A stretch of DNA of 38,941 bases from JANNYA01 sp031422315 (GTDB lineage Bacteria; Pseudomonadota; Gammaproteobacteria; Xanthomonadales; SZUA-5): assembly GCA_031422315.1 (NCBI GenBank), contig JANOQN010000047.1, positions 1 to 38,941 on the forward strand, read 5' to 3'. This document shows, in pieces, positions 7,055-16,200 of this stretch (the stretch's first letter is position 1; the number at the start of each line of letters is the position of its first letter). The notes beneath the pieces were generated by a model, which worked only from the letters and a program-made list of their open reading frames with translations, made no database searches and was not told the DNA's origin. Both the position numbers and the translations under genes were made by a program.

Positions 7055-8136
7055 ACCTTACAATTGATCCACCCCCGCAATTTTTGTTGCGGCCTTGCGA
7101 GCAGGGTGATTTGCCGGCGCTAGAACGTTTTGCAGCCGCCAGCCCGGTCGGTATCACCACGCTGCCAAACAATCGCGCTGCATTGGCAGATCGGCTCGCG
7201 CGCTCTTGCCACGCATTTGCTACGGAAGATACTAGCGGTGAGGAAATCTATCTGTTTGCGCTACAAGAGATCGGCAGTGAAAAAGTCATTGGGATTAGTG
7301 GCATTGCAGCGCGCGCGGGTTTTTCGGATCGGTTTTATAGCTTTCGCAATGAGTTCGTCGTACATCGCAGCCACGCGCTGGGGGTTAGCACGCGGGTACA
7401 CACGCTGCATCTATGTCATGACTTGACGGATGTAAGCTTACTGATTAGTTTTCATATTGACTTAGCTTATGCCAACACGTTGGCGCCGCAATTGCTGTCA
7501 CGGGCGCGCCTGCTGTTTATTGCGCAGCACCCCGAGCGTTTCGCAGATCGCTTGGCGGCAGAAAGTGCGGGCGTTGCTGATGATAATGGCCGCTGCCCGC
7601 TCTGGGATGCAGTCGGCAGGCGCTTTTTTGGCATGGACTATCCAGCTGTTGAGCGCTTAACCGGCGGGCGTAGCAAGTCCTTTATTGCCGATTTGATGCC
7701 GCCATCGCCGGTGTATGTGCCGCTGCTGCCAGAAGAGGCGCAGTGGGCCATCGGTCAGCTGCACCCGGTCGCGGAATTGCCATTTTCAATCTTGTTAGAT
7801 GAGGGTTTTGATACCGACACTTACGTCGACATTTTTGACGGCGGCCCCACCGTGCAAGAGCGTATTGCCATGCTGAAGACTGTTGGGCGCTCGCGCATTT
7901 TGGCGCTGCAGTGCACGGATCTTCCGGGCGATACCATGCCGCTAAAGTGGCAGATGATTGCCAGCTCGGCGCGCGCTGATTTTCGTGCGGTGCTTACGCA
8001 AGCGGAGCCCAGTGCACAGGAAGTCCGCATAGGCCGCGCCGCGTTTGCTGCGCTGGGCGTGGCGGCGGGCGAACCCGTAAGAGTTGCGGCGCTAGATGTC
8101 GCCGACGCAACTTCAGAAAAAGGAGCATCCCGATGA
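7051..8136 (+). CDS. aruF: Arginine N-succinyltransferase, alpha subunit (AruF)
   Basis: AruF with AruG transfers succinate from succinyl-CoA to arginine, the first step of the arginine succinyltransferase (AST) catabolic pathway in the cytoplasm. Family hallmarks are present in order: SPVGITTLPNN, EIYLFALQE, VIGISGIAARAGFSDRFYSFRNEFVVH, LHLCHDLTDVSLLISF (the alpha-type variant of the NDHTG segment), RLLFIAQHPERFADRLAAE, FFGMDYPAVERLTG, FIADLMPPSPVYVPLLPEEAQ and VDIFDGGPTVQ. The length of 361 residues is usual. The start at 7051 is chosen over an upstream frame extension because AAGGAA (7040-7045) sits five bases ahead and the ATG overlaps the regulator's stop. It overlaps aruG by four bases at its 3' end. 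Confidence 0.9.
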   Translation: MNLTIDPPPQFLLRPCEQGDLPALERFAAASPVGITTLPNNRAALADRLARSCHAFATEDTSGEEIYLFALQEIGSEKVIGISGIAARAGFSDRFYSFRNEFVVHRSHALGVSTRVHTLHLCHDLTDVSLLISFHIDLAYANTLAPQLLSRARLLFIAQHPERFADRLAAESAGVADDNGRCPLWDAVGRRFFGMDYPAVERLTGGRSKSFIADLMPPSPVYVPLLPEEAQWAIGQLHPVAELPFSILLDEGFDTDTYVDIFDGGPTVQERIAMLKTVGRSRILALQCTDLPGDTMPLKWQMIASSARADFRAVLTQAEPSAQEVRIGRAAFAALGVAAGEPVRVAALDVADATSEKGASR

Positions 8137-9176
8137 ACACGTCAAACATGCTGTGGCAGCTACGGCTTGTGCAAAACACTGACTTAATAGCGCTCAGCGA
8201 AATGCTAGATCAGATAACGCTTGAAGCGATAGATCCAGCCGAACATCAGCCTGATGATCAGTGGCTAGTCGCTGTTCCGGTCATGGCTTCAGAAAGCGGC
8301 GATGCGATGGGCTGCATTCGAATCCGGCGCAATATTGGCTTAGCGCAGCCACGCTATTGGTATCACGTCGGTAGTGTGGTGCACGCCGCGCCAGATTTAG
8401 GGCTGTTCCATCGCCAGCAAACGTTATTGTTAGGTAACGATCATACTGGCTGCACTGAACTTTCAGATATTGCCACGCTTGATAGCCAGCTCGATTCTGA
8501 CCAAAAGCGGCTGCTGACTCGACTACTCGTCAAAGCGGCGCTTCTATGGGTGCAGCAAGATACTTCGAGGTCGCTTAAAGCGCTTAGCTTGCAGCCTGTA
8601 TCGCTAGCTGATGGCGCGACGGAAAAAGTCATTGCCGAGCTGCCGGGGTTGAGCAACAGCGCTGGCGTTGCGCCGTTTTGGCAAGGCCTAGGCCAGCACT
8701 TTTATGCAGGCGATGTGCACTCAGCGCGGGCGCGCTTTGGCGAGCTTTGGCTTAGCCACGTTGCCGCACTTTTGCCGCGCCACCCGCTGGTTGCCTCTTT
8801 GCTCAATGAAAGCGCGCAGGCCGCAATCGGCGTTGTACACCCTGACGCCCGCATGCTGCAAGAAGCCCTCGCTGAAGCCGGAATGCGCGCGGGTGAGCAC
8901 GTCAATCTATACGATGCCGGGCCGGTATTTGAAGGCCACATCACGCTACTGCGTGGCATATCTGGAATCTGCCAGCGCAATCTGAAGCTGAGTTTGGAGC
9001 CGCAGACGACAAGCTGGTATTTGCTGCTTCAGCAGCACGCTTTGAATGGGGCGCAGCTGTGCCTGCTGCCAGGCTGCTTAAATCCCGAAGGCGAGCTGTT
9101 AATTCACGCAGCGGATGCCGAGCGGCTTGCGCTGCAATCTGGCGCTCAAGTGTTGGCTGAGGAGTTTAAAATATGA
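8133..9176 (+). CDS. aruG: Arginine N-succinyltransferase beta-like subunit (AruG-like), strongly divergent
   Basis: This is a homologue of the preceding gene, expected to be the partner subunit of a heteromeric arginine succinyltransferase. Landmarks still recognisable are HVGSVVHAAPDLGLFHRQQTLLLGNDHTGCTEL, the VIAELPGLSNSAGVAPFWQGLGQHFY segment, AIGVVHPDARMLQEALAEAGM and NLYDAGPVFEGHITLLRGI. Most of the N-terminal acetyltransferase-like part is eroded: the usual TTLP and VVGISGI motifs are not recognisable, and EDTATG-type loops are missing. The start has a strong AAAAGGAG site (8117-8124) and overlaps aruF by four bases. It may be a structural partner or have changed specificity. AstB, AstC and AstD are not in this window. 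Confidence 0.75.
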   Translation: MNTSNMLWQLRLVQNTDLIALSEMLDQITLEAIDPAEHQPDDQWLVAVPVMASESGDAMGCIRIRRNIGLAQPRYWYHVGSVVHAAPDLGLFHRQQTLLLGNDHTGCTELSDIATLDSQLDSDQKRLLTRLLVKAALLWVQQDTSRSLKALSLQPVSLADGATEKVIAELPGLSNSAGVAPFWQGLGQHFYAGDVHSARARFGELWLSHVAALLPRHPLVASLLNESAQAAIGVVHPDARMLQEALAEAGMRAGEHVNLYDAGPVFEGHITLLRGISGICQRNLKLSLEPQTTSWYLLLQQHALNGAQLCLLPGCLNPEGELLIHAADAERLALQSGAQVLAEEFKI

Positions 9177-10414
9177 AAATTCAAGCGTGGGTTCGCGGGT
9201 TTTGGATCACATGCGTGGCGCTGGCGTCAAGTAGTGCTAATGGGTTCAGCCCTGCAATTAACATGGATGCGCCGCCGCAGACGCAAGAGCTGCTGCTGCT
9301 GGCGGGCGGTGCGCTACCGCTTTGTTCCAGCATCAATACCAAAGCCTGTACCGGCACGCCGCCGATCGGTCGGCGTGATGCCCCGGATAAATTCATAAGC
9401 GATGCAAATGGCCAGCGCGTGCTGGAAGTCGTGGATTTCAACGCCAGTAAAAGTGCAGATTCAAAGGCAATTTATCGCCAGTTTGTTGTCATGGCCCGAA
9501 CAGCACATTTTGTTCGAACTGGCAAAATGGTGCAGCGCCCCCGTATTGGCATTTTGACCAGCGCCGCCAGTGATCCGTTTGATCCAGTGGATTTTTATCT
9601 CGGCGCGTTCAAACACGCCGGTGCCGAGCCGCAGTGGCTGCCCCTTGACCCGGCAGTGCGGATCAGCTTTGGCAGCGATTGCAGCAAGATTGCCAGCGCC
9701 CGCAGCGCGCTTACCGGTGAGCCTGATCGTAGCGATGTCTATCCTGATCTAGCCAAAACGCAGCGCAATTTTTGCGTGGATCGCGCACAGCTGAGTAAAA
9801 CGCTGGCGGATTTGGACGGCCTGTTTTTCAACGGTGGCGATCAAAGCCTAAGCAAAGCAACTTGGTTTGATGGCACGAAACCTATCGCCGAATTTGCCCT
9901 GCTGCAAGCGCGACTGAAGGCACAAACTTTAGCGATTGGCGGAACCTCGGCTGGCACGGCAGTCATGAGTCAAGCCGCCATGATTACCAACGGCACCAGC
10001 GCACTAGCGCTCACGCGTGGCGCGCAGGCACGGCTGCCACCGCCGCTAGATTGCACGCGCAAGCGCAGCTGCCCCGAAGGTTTGCTGGAAGATGATCTAA
10101 CTTATGAAGCGAGCGGTGGCCTGGGTTTATTTACCTTTGGAATACTGGATACCCATTTTGCCGCGCGCAGCCGGCAAGGTCGGCTCGCACGGCTTTTGAT
10201 CGACAGCAAAACGCGCTACGGCTTTGGTGTTGATGAAACTACCGCGCTGATCGTGGCGACCGTGCGGGGCGGCGTGCGCTTGCGCACCATTGGGGCGGGC
10301 AGTGTATGGATTTTTGATTCGCGCGGTGCCCAAGATGCTGCGAAATTGTCCAAACAGGCGCACCTACTTAATGCGGGCACGACGCTGGCATGGCCGCCAG
10401 ATGATTCGCAATGA
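9173..10414 (+). CDS. cphE: Exported cyanophycinase (peptidase S51)
   Basis: Cyanophycinase cuts the storage polymer multi-L-arginyl-poly-L-aspartate into beta-Asp-Arg dipeptides. The serine-nucleophile elbow is clear, GGTSAGTAVMS with Ser259. It is preceded by LFFNGGDQS and followed by GLGLFTFGILDTHFAARSRQGRLARLL and GFGVDETTALIV, all S51/CphB landmarks. The N-terminus (KIQAWVRGFWITCVALASSSANG) is a signal peptide, so the enzyme acts outside the cytoplasm like the extracellular type called CphE. At 413 residues it is longer than cytoplasmic CphB (about 270); the extra length includes a Cys-containing N-terminal loop (CSSINTKACTG) and a loop before the nucleophile. A GAGGAG site (9159-9164) precedes the ATG, which overlaps aruG by four bases. 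Confidence 0.87.
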   Translation: MKIQAWVRGFWITCVALASSSANGFSPAINMDAPPQTQELLLLAGGALPLCSSINTKACTGTPPIGRRDAPDKFISDANGQRVLEVVDFNASKSADSKAIYRQFVVMARTAHFVRTGKMVQRPRIGILTSAASDPFDPVDFYLGAFKHAGAEPQWLPLDPAVRISFGSDCSKIASARSALTGEPDRSDVYPDLAKTQRNFCVDRAQLSKTLADLDGLFFNGGDQSLSKATWFDGTKPIAEFALLQARLKAQTLAIGGTSAGTAVMSQAAMITNGTSALALTRGAQARLPPPLDCTRKRSCPEGLLEDDLTYEASGGLGLFTFGILDTHFAARSRQGRLARLLIDSKTRYGFGVDETTALIVATVRGGVRLRTIGAGSVWIFDSRGAQDAAKLSKQAHLLNAGTTLAWPPDDSQ

Positions 10415-10442
10415 AAGCAATGATTTCGGAGTTAACACCCAC

Positions 10443-11558
10443 ATGATTGAGCAACACCACCTATTGACCTCAACCAGCCAAGGCAGCACCCGCGAGCTGG
10501 TGAGCCTGCACTTTGGCAGTGTGCCAAGCGGCAAAAAAGTCTACCTGCAATCGTCATTACACGCTGATGAAATCCCCGGCATGCTGGTATCGCACTATTT
10601 ACGCAAAACACTGGCTGAGCTTGAAGCAGCCGGCCAGCTAGCAGCCGAAATCGTGCTGGTGCCAATCGCCAATCCGATTGGTTTAGCGCAAGAAATTTAC
10701 GGCACCGCGATTGGCCGTTTTGATCTTAGCAATGGTATTAATTTCAACCGTGGCTATCAGTATTTGACGCCATCGTTGATCAGCGAATTAAGCGGCAAGC
10801 TTGATGATAACGCAGCGGCCAACGTTGAGATCATTCGTGCGCACGCACTGGCAACGCTACAGCGCTGGCTGCCAGTCAATGAAACTGAGCAGTTGAAAAA
10901 AACCCTGCAAACGCTGGCGATTGATGCCGATGTGGTGCTGGATTTGCACTGTGATACTCAAGCGGTGATGCACCTTTACACCGGCACGCCACTGTTGCAC
11001 GCGACGATGCCGCTGGCCGCAAGATTGGGCGTGCAGGCGCTGCTGGTGTGTAGCGCATCGGGCGATAATCCTTTTGATGAAAGCTGCTCAAGGCACTGGT
11101 GGGAATTAGCGCAGCATTTTCAGGGCGCAGCCATTCCCAACGCCTGTTTGGCACTCACGATTGAGCTGCGCGGTGAAACCGATGTGAGCCACGAATTCGC
11201 GCGTGCCGATGCCGCGGCCATCATCGCAAGCTTGCAGCAGATGGGCTACATCGCAGGAACGCCTTCTGCTTGCCCGGCGCTGCAGTGCACCGCTACGCCG
11301 CTAGAAGGCGTCGAGCCGATCAAAGCCATGTATGCCGGCGTGCTGGTGTTTAGCCAAGCGCTGGGTGCGCACATCAACGCGGGGGAATCGATTGGCGATT
11401 TGCTCGACCCTAGCACTGGCTTGCTCAGCCCGCTGGTAGCTAGCGTATCTGGCGCGCTATTCGCGCGGCTATCAAGGCGTTACGTTCGGGCGGGCACCAG
11501 CGTGGCAAAAATAGCCGGGTTGCATCCTTTTCGCACGGGTAATTTGCTGTCTAACTAA
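10443..11558 (+). CDS. cphZ: M14-like zinc hydrolase of the AstE/aspartoacylase family, probable cyanophycin dipeptide hydrolase
   Basis: Zinc-ligand motifs of the succinylglutamate desuccinylase/aspartoacylase family are visible: SLHADEIPG (His40, Glu43) and VVLDLHCDTQ (His169). A later ELRGETDVSHE segment carries the likely catalytic Glu. At 371 residues it is longer than AstE. Enzymes of this branch, CphZ and the Pseudomonas AotO, hydrolyse beta-Asp-Arg dipeptides made by cyanophycinase, and here the gene directly follows a cyanophycinase. That makes CphZ more likely than AstE. The start at 10443 is preferred because GGAG (10428-10431) lies upstream; an alternative ATG at 10401 would overlap the cyanophycinase gene by 14 bases. 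Function is inferred from family plus context. Confidence 0.8.
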   Translation: MIEQHHLLTSTSQGSTRELVSLHFGSVPSGKKVYLQSSLHADEIPGMLVSHYLRKTLAELEAAGQLAAEIVLVPIANPIGLAQEIYGTAIGRFDLSNGINFNRGYQYLTPSLISELSGKLDDNAAANVEIIRAHALATLQRWLPVNETEQLKKTLQTLAIDADVVLDLHCDTQAVMHLYTGTPLLHATMPLAARLGVQALLVCSASGDNPFDESCSRHWWELAQHFQGAAIPNACLALTIELRGETDVSHEFARADAAAIIASLQQMGYIAGTPSACPALQCTATPLEGVEPIKAMYAGVLVFSQALGAHINAGESIGDLLDPSTGLLSPLVASVSGALFARLSRRYVRAGTSVAKIAGLHPFRTGNLLSN

Positions 11559-11620
11559 TCAGAAGTTTACTAACTACTACTCCATCTCTGTAGCTCATCT
11601 TGCCAATTGGAAAACCCGCC

Positions 11621-13012
11621 ATGTTTAAAAAACTGCGCATGCCGAACACGTTTGTACTGCTGTTTTCCTTGCTGGTGCTGCTGGCGATTTCTACCTGGTT
11701 CGTGCCGGGTGGTAAATACGAAACGCACGTGGTGGACGGCAAAACCCTGATTGATCCAGATTCGTTTCACTACGTTGCGGCGAATCCACAGGGTTTTGTC
11801 GCGCTGATGATGTCGCCGATTAAAGGCTTTGTCGAAGCGGCCTTAATTATTGGCTTTATTCTGATTGTGGGCGGCGCATTTGGCGTGCTGCAAAAAACCG
11901 AAGCGATTGATTCGATGATCAAATCGGTGGTGCAGCTTAGCCGTAATTCGCGCGTGGTGCAGGCGATGATTATTCCGGTGTTTGTTACGCTGTTTTCCTT
12001 GGGCGGCGCAACCTTTGGCATGGCGGAAGAGGCGATACCCTTCGTGCTGATTTTTATTCCACTGGCGCTGGCGCTGGGTTACGACTCGATCACCGGCGTC
12101 GCGATTCCGTTTGTAGGCTCGCAAGTTGGCTTTGCCGCCGCGTTTTTGAACCCGTTCAACGTGGGAATTGCGCAAAAAATTGCTGACGTACCGATGTTTT
12201 CCGGCATGGGTTTGCGGGTGATCGTCTGGGCGCTAGCCACCGCACTGACCATCGCATTTTTGATGGTTTACGCCGCCCGCATCAAGAAAAACCCCGCGCT
12301 CAGCCCAAGCTACGCCATCGATGAAGAGCGCCGATTGCAAGCGCCCGAAGCCAGCTCGCTGGAGTTCACCGGCATGACTCACGCACACAAGCTGGTGCTG
12401 CTGATATTTGCCAGCGCGCTCATTGTGATGGTGATTGGCGTGGTGAAATACAGCTGGTTTATCGAAGAGATTGCCGCGCTGTTTTTAGTGATGGCGATTG
12501 TCGTAGGGCTGGTCGGGCGGCTGACTGCGGATGAATTTGTCGACACATTTATCGCCGGTGCGAAAGATCTGATGACCACCGCGCTGGTAATTGCACTCGC
12601 CCGTGCAACGGTGATTCTGGCGCGCGATGCGCAAATCATCGACACGATTTTGCACTCGCTGATGCCGCTGATCCAATCCAGCAACACCATATTTGCCGCC
12701 TATAAAATGTTCTTCATCCAAACCATCATCAATTTTTTCATTCACTCCGGCAGTGGGCAAGCCGCACTGACCATGCCGATCATGGCGCCGCTGGCGGATT
12801 TGGTCGGCGTAACAAGGCAAACCGCAGTATTGGCGTTCCAGTTTGGCGAATTCACCACCTCAATCATTCCCACATCCGGCATCACGGTTGGCGTGCTAGC
12901 GCTGGCAAAAATCCCGTGGATCACCTGGGTGAAATGGATGCTGCCGCTACAGCTCATTTATTTGGTGCTGGCGTTGGTGATGTTGGCGGTTGCAGTGCAG
13001 ATAGGATGGTGA
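11621..13012 (+). CDS. yfcC: YfcC family (DcuC-like) inner-membrane transporter
   Basis: This polytopic protein has many hydrophobic helices (FVLLFSLLVLLAISTWFVPGG, AALIIGFILIVGGAFGVLQKT, AMIIPVFVTLFSLGGATFGMAEEAIPF). The GGATFGMAEEA and GSQVGFAAAFLNPFNVGIAQ segments are typical of the YfcC branch of the C4-dicarboxylate carrier family, several members of which move arginine, ornithine or related compounds. The ATG at 11621 is chosen because the hydrophobic start MFKKLRMPNTF follows; the open frame begins at a TTG 21 bases earlier, and no strong ribosome site is seen for either. As the last gene of the operon, it probably imports arginine or the beta-Asp-Arg dipeptide. The substrate is inferred from context only. 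Confidence 0.82.
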   Translation: MFKKLRMPNTFVLLFSLLVLLAISTWFVPGGKYETHVVDGKTLIDPDSFHYVAANPQGFVALMMSPIKGFVEAALIIGFILIVGGAFGVLQKTEAIDSMIKSVVQLSRNSRVVQAMIIPVFVTLFSLGGATFGMAEEAIPFVLIFIPLALALGYDSITGVAIPFVGSQVGFAAAFLNPFNVGIAQKIADVPMFSGMGLRVIVWALATALTIAFLMVYAARIKKNPALSPSYAIDEERRLQAPEASSLEFTGMTHAHKLVLLIFASALIVMVIGVVKYSWFIEEIAALFLVMAIVVGLVGRLTADEFVDTFIAGAKDLMTTALVIALARATVILARDAQIIDTILHSLMPLIQSSNTIFAAYKMFFIQTIINFFIHSGSGQAALTMPIMAPLADLVGVTRQTAVLAFQFGEFTTSIIPTSGITVGVLALAKIPWITWVKWMLPLQLIYLVLALVMLAVAVQIGW

Positions 13013-13017
13013 GGGCT

Positions 13018-13200
13018 TTAGCGAGCCCATTCTGCACGCATCGAATGCTGTATTTTTAAGCCGTCTTGCGTAACGCCGGCGGGCTGCCAAGCGCCAAAAC
13101 CTCTGGCATCGGACACGATCTCGGTTTTAAGATAAAGCGCTATTGCTTCGCGAACTAACTGCGCGCGCGAGAGACCTAGCCATTCATTTCGAAAATAATT
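13018..13200 (-). pseudogene. Ribbon-helix-helix (CopG-like) antitoxin remnant, start lost
   Basis: An open frame of 60 codons encodes EWLGLSRAQLVREAIALYL, resembling the helix-turn region of ribbon-helix-helix antitoxins (S-R-AxLVREAIxxYL). A tail follows with AWQPAGVTQDGLKIQHS and a stop at 13018-13020. No ATG or GTG start exists; the frame is closed by TGA just upstream (13201-13203), and the N-terminal beta strand that contacts DNA is missing. No toxin gene is adjacent. The reading is moderate because the fragment is short. Confidence 0.5.
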
Positions 13201-13260
13201 TCAAATTCCGTGGCCCCATCGAACCAGAAATTTCGTGAACTACTTCAATCCCACTTGGAT

Positions 13261-13265
13261 GGAGG
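13261..13265 (+). promoter_or_regulatory. Strong ribosome binding site for the large secreted protein
   Basis: GGAGG lies five bases before the ATG at 13271. It decides this start over an in-frame start 36 bases upstream, and the signal peptide begins at the same ATG. Confidence 0.75.
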
Positions 13266-13270
13266 CGTTT

Positions 13271-16200
13271 ATGAAATCGATTTGTAGATTGCGTTTTGTG
13301 TTTGCAGCTTTACTTTATGTCGTCAGTGCAGCGGTTTGGGGCGCGAATTTGACGCTTTCACCGGCCAGCGGTCAAAACGGTACGCGCGTCAAACTTAGCG
13401 CAGATCGTTTAGCGGCTAGCACCAGCTATGAAGTGCAGTTCGTGGGTAGCAGCACGGTTGCGCTGGGCAATGTCACCAGCAATACCACTGGCACTGCAAA
13501 TCTGCTGCTGGTGCTGCCCAATCTTCCAGCGGGCCGAGGCAGCATTCGTCTGCGCCGTCCAGCATCGTTAGTGATTGCGGCCAGTGCGCCATTTACCGCA
13601 CTTCCTGGCATGCAGGCGCAGCTGCCAAGCCAAGCGCACGCCGGCCAGCGCATTGGATTTTCGGTTTCGGGGTTAAGCGCCGGAAGTTTGAGCGTGCTTT
13701 ACGAAGGTAAAACGATTTTCGGCCCGGTGCCGGTTTCTAGAAGCAGTTACTCAGGCAAGCTGGTGCTGCCGCGTGATCGCCCCAGCCCGTTGCCCGCCAA
13801 TGCCAGTGTGGTGTTTCGCAATAGCCTCGGGCGCGTTGTGATTAACCAGGTAACCAACACGCTGCGCGTACTGCCGCCCGCTGCGCGCCCATTTGCGCTT
13901 GCACCGATATTATCGCCTCCGGCTAGCGCGCAGCCGGGTCAGCGCTTCAATGTCAATGGCCGAGTCAATTTGGTAGCCAATGAAGAGCCGCCAGAAGCGC
14001 TGAATACTTGGATGGTGACCGATACGGGCCAAGTCTATCCATTGGCGTCAACGCCGGTGCGGCGCTCAGGTAATGAGTACCTTTATTCAGGCCAAGTTGC
14101 CCAGGGCGGTATTACCAGCATGACTGCGGGTCAGGCGGCCGGTGGGCGGGTGTTTTTGAACGGTAGTACGCGCGGCACGCATGGTGTGCAAAATGTAGGT
14201 GAGGGCTTTGACGCTACCGTTAACGTGCTGCCGCCGGACCAGTGGCGCGTGCGTTTGCTGGTGCGCGGCCCGACCAATCAACCCATCGCCAATGCGGTAG
14301 TGCTGTTTGAAAATAGCGCGGTGGTGGAAGTGGATGAGAGCGGTGAGTTGCAGTATTTCAACATCAGTGTTCAATCGGCTATCAGCGGTTTGTCGCTCGT
14401 GCAAATACCCGCAACGGATGCTTACGGCTGCCCTTTGACCATTACGCGCGGCAAAACCGACGCCAATGGCATAATAGAATTTTTTCTAGACGACGAGAAA
14501 CTTGCGTTAGCCCAACTTGGACCATTCAACTATGACCCGGAACAAGGCTTCGACGCAACGAGCATCAGGCTAAGAATGTTCATTGATGCGGGCTTGCAGG
14601 GCTACGGCGATGTGACGGGAGGCGATTTTATCCCAAGAGGTTACGAATTCACCTTCGTGGGCGCAAACGATGGTGTCAACGGCGACGAAATGATCAATGT
14701 CTACCCGCCATTTGCGCCGTATGACGCCGCACCGATAGCGATCAGCAATAGTCGAAACATTACCTTCCCCGTCAATTTGCCGGCGATCACGCAACAAATG
14801 ACACTATTCGATCAAGCCATGTTGCCGACGCTCGCGGTTCGAGAAAACGCCGTTGGCGGTCGGCTGATCTTTGGGCCGACCCACAATCAGCGCAAGTTTC
14901 CGAGCCAGCTGCCCGTGCTAGGCGGCAACGATTACCCGGCGCAGTTTTCAGTGCGCATGGATCCGATCGTCTCAGGTCAAGCTAATTTTAGAGAAATGCG
15001 TTTAGACATTAATCGCAACGGCAGCTTTCAAAGCAATGAAAAAATCACTTTCCCAAGCGTTGCTGCGGCGAATTTGGATTGCTCAGCGGCGGGTTTAGGT
15101 GCCAATCAAACTTACACCGTCAACTTCAGTAGCTTCCCGGTTAATTGGAAGCAGCAAACCTCAGGCCAAATGAATGGAGAAATCGAATTCAAGGCCCCAA
15201 CCGGCCTGCCTGACAAAATCAAAATTGCGATTAACTTTCGCGAACGCGACTTGCAATACTTGGCCGGCGCAACCTACTCAGAGCAACGCATTTCGCTTTC
15301 GGGTGCTGGACAAAAATTGGATATCTATGCAGAAGCCAAAGGGTATGACAATAGCGTGCAACTGCCAACCGAACCCGACCCGAGCTATCGAATCGGCCGT
15401 TTGAGAAATGAGACTGACCATACCGAGATTACGAATCTAATTTTCAATGGACAAGACGAACCTGTTTATACGAAACGGCTCTTATTCGGCGACAACCAAG
15501 CGCTAGGCCGAGCGAGCTCCGGAACGCTTTCGGAACCCGAAATTGGCGGCACCGCATCCACAGAAACCGTTGAGATTCTCGATGAAAGTTTTCCGCTGTT
15601 TTACTACGTTTGGGGCATCCCACTGTTGGCAGGTGTAGAAGTAGGCGCAAACTTTGCTGCAGCCGCTGAGATCGAATTCGTACACCGTATAAAACTACAA
15701 GCGCAAAAGCTCATCACGGAATTGACCACTACGCCAAAGGTTGATATGGGCCTGGATTTTTATGTCGATTTGGACATTTTGTTTGATCTGGTCGACGGCG
15801 GTGTAGATCTCTATGCTGGCGTTTCAATTGACATGCCGGTTCGCGTCGTGAATGGGATTGCGCAGCCACCGCAGGCCAATATCGATCCAGTGCTGATTTT
15901 TTCTTGGTACTTTGAGTTCTTCTGCCTACCACTGGATGTGATCTGCGAAGCTATTTCAGATGTGGCGTCGATCAACGGCTCTGAGCAGCTGTTGCCGACG
16001 TCATCGAACAATCGCTCCACCAAAGGCACGCGGCCATTGCTGTTCCCACGCCGTTTTCATAAAGCCGTTGCCTATTCGCCAAGCGGAGGCGATGGCATGC
16101 TGATAAGAACGATCGGATCCGCTGGCGGTGCCAAACTGTTTGCGCAAGAAATCGACGGCGCGGATTTTGGCCGCGAGCAAACACTGCTTTCGGCGGCGCC

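Noticed and set aside
10443..11558. Reading the zinc hydrolase as AstE of the standard AST pathway
   Set aside because: astB, astC and astD are missing and the gene sits behind a cyanophycinase, the setting of CphZ/AotO. AstE activity is still not excluded.
11600..13012. Start of the YfcC gene at the TTG at 11600
   Set aside because: The ATG at 11621 gives the normal membrane-protein start; the added residues MPIGKPA have no support.
13013..13028. Terminator for the cyanophycin operon (GGGCT/AGCCC hairpin)
   Set aside because: The stem is five pairs, with no T tract after it, and it overlaps the RHH remnant.
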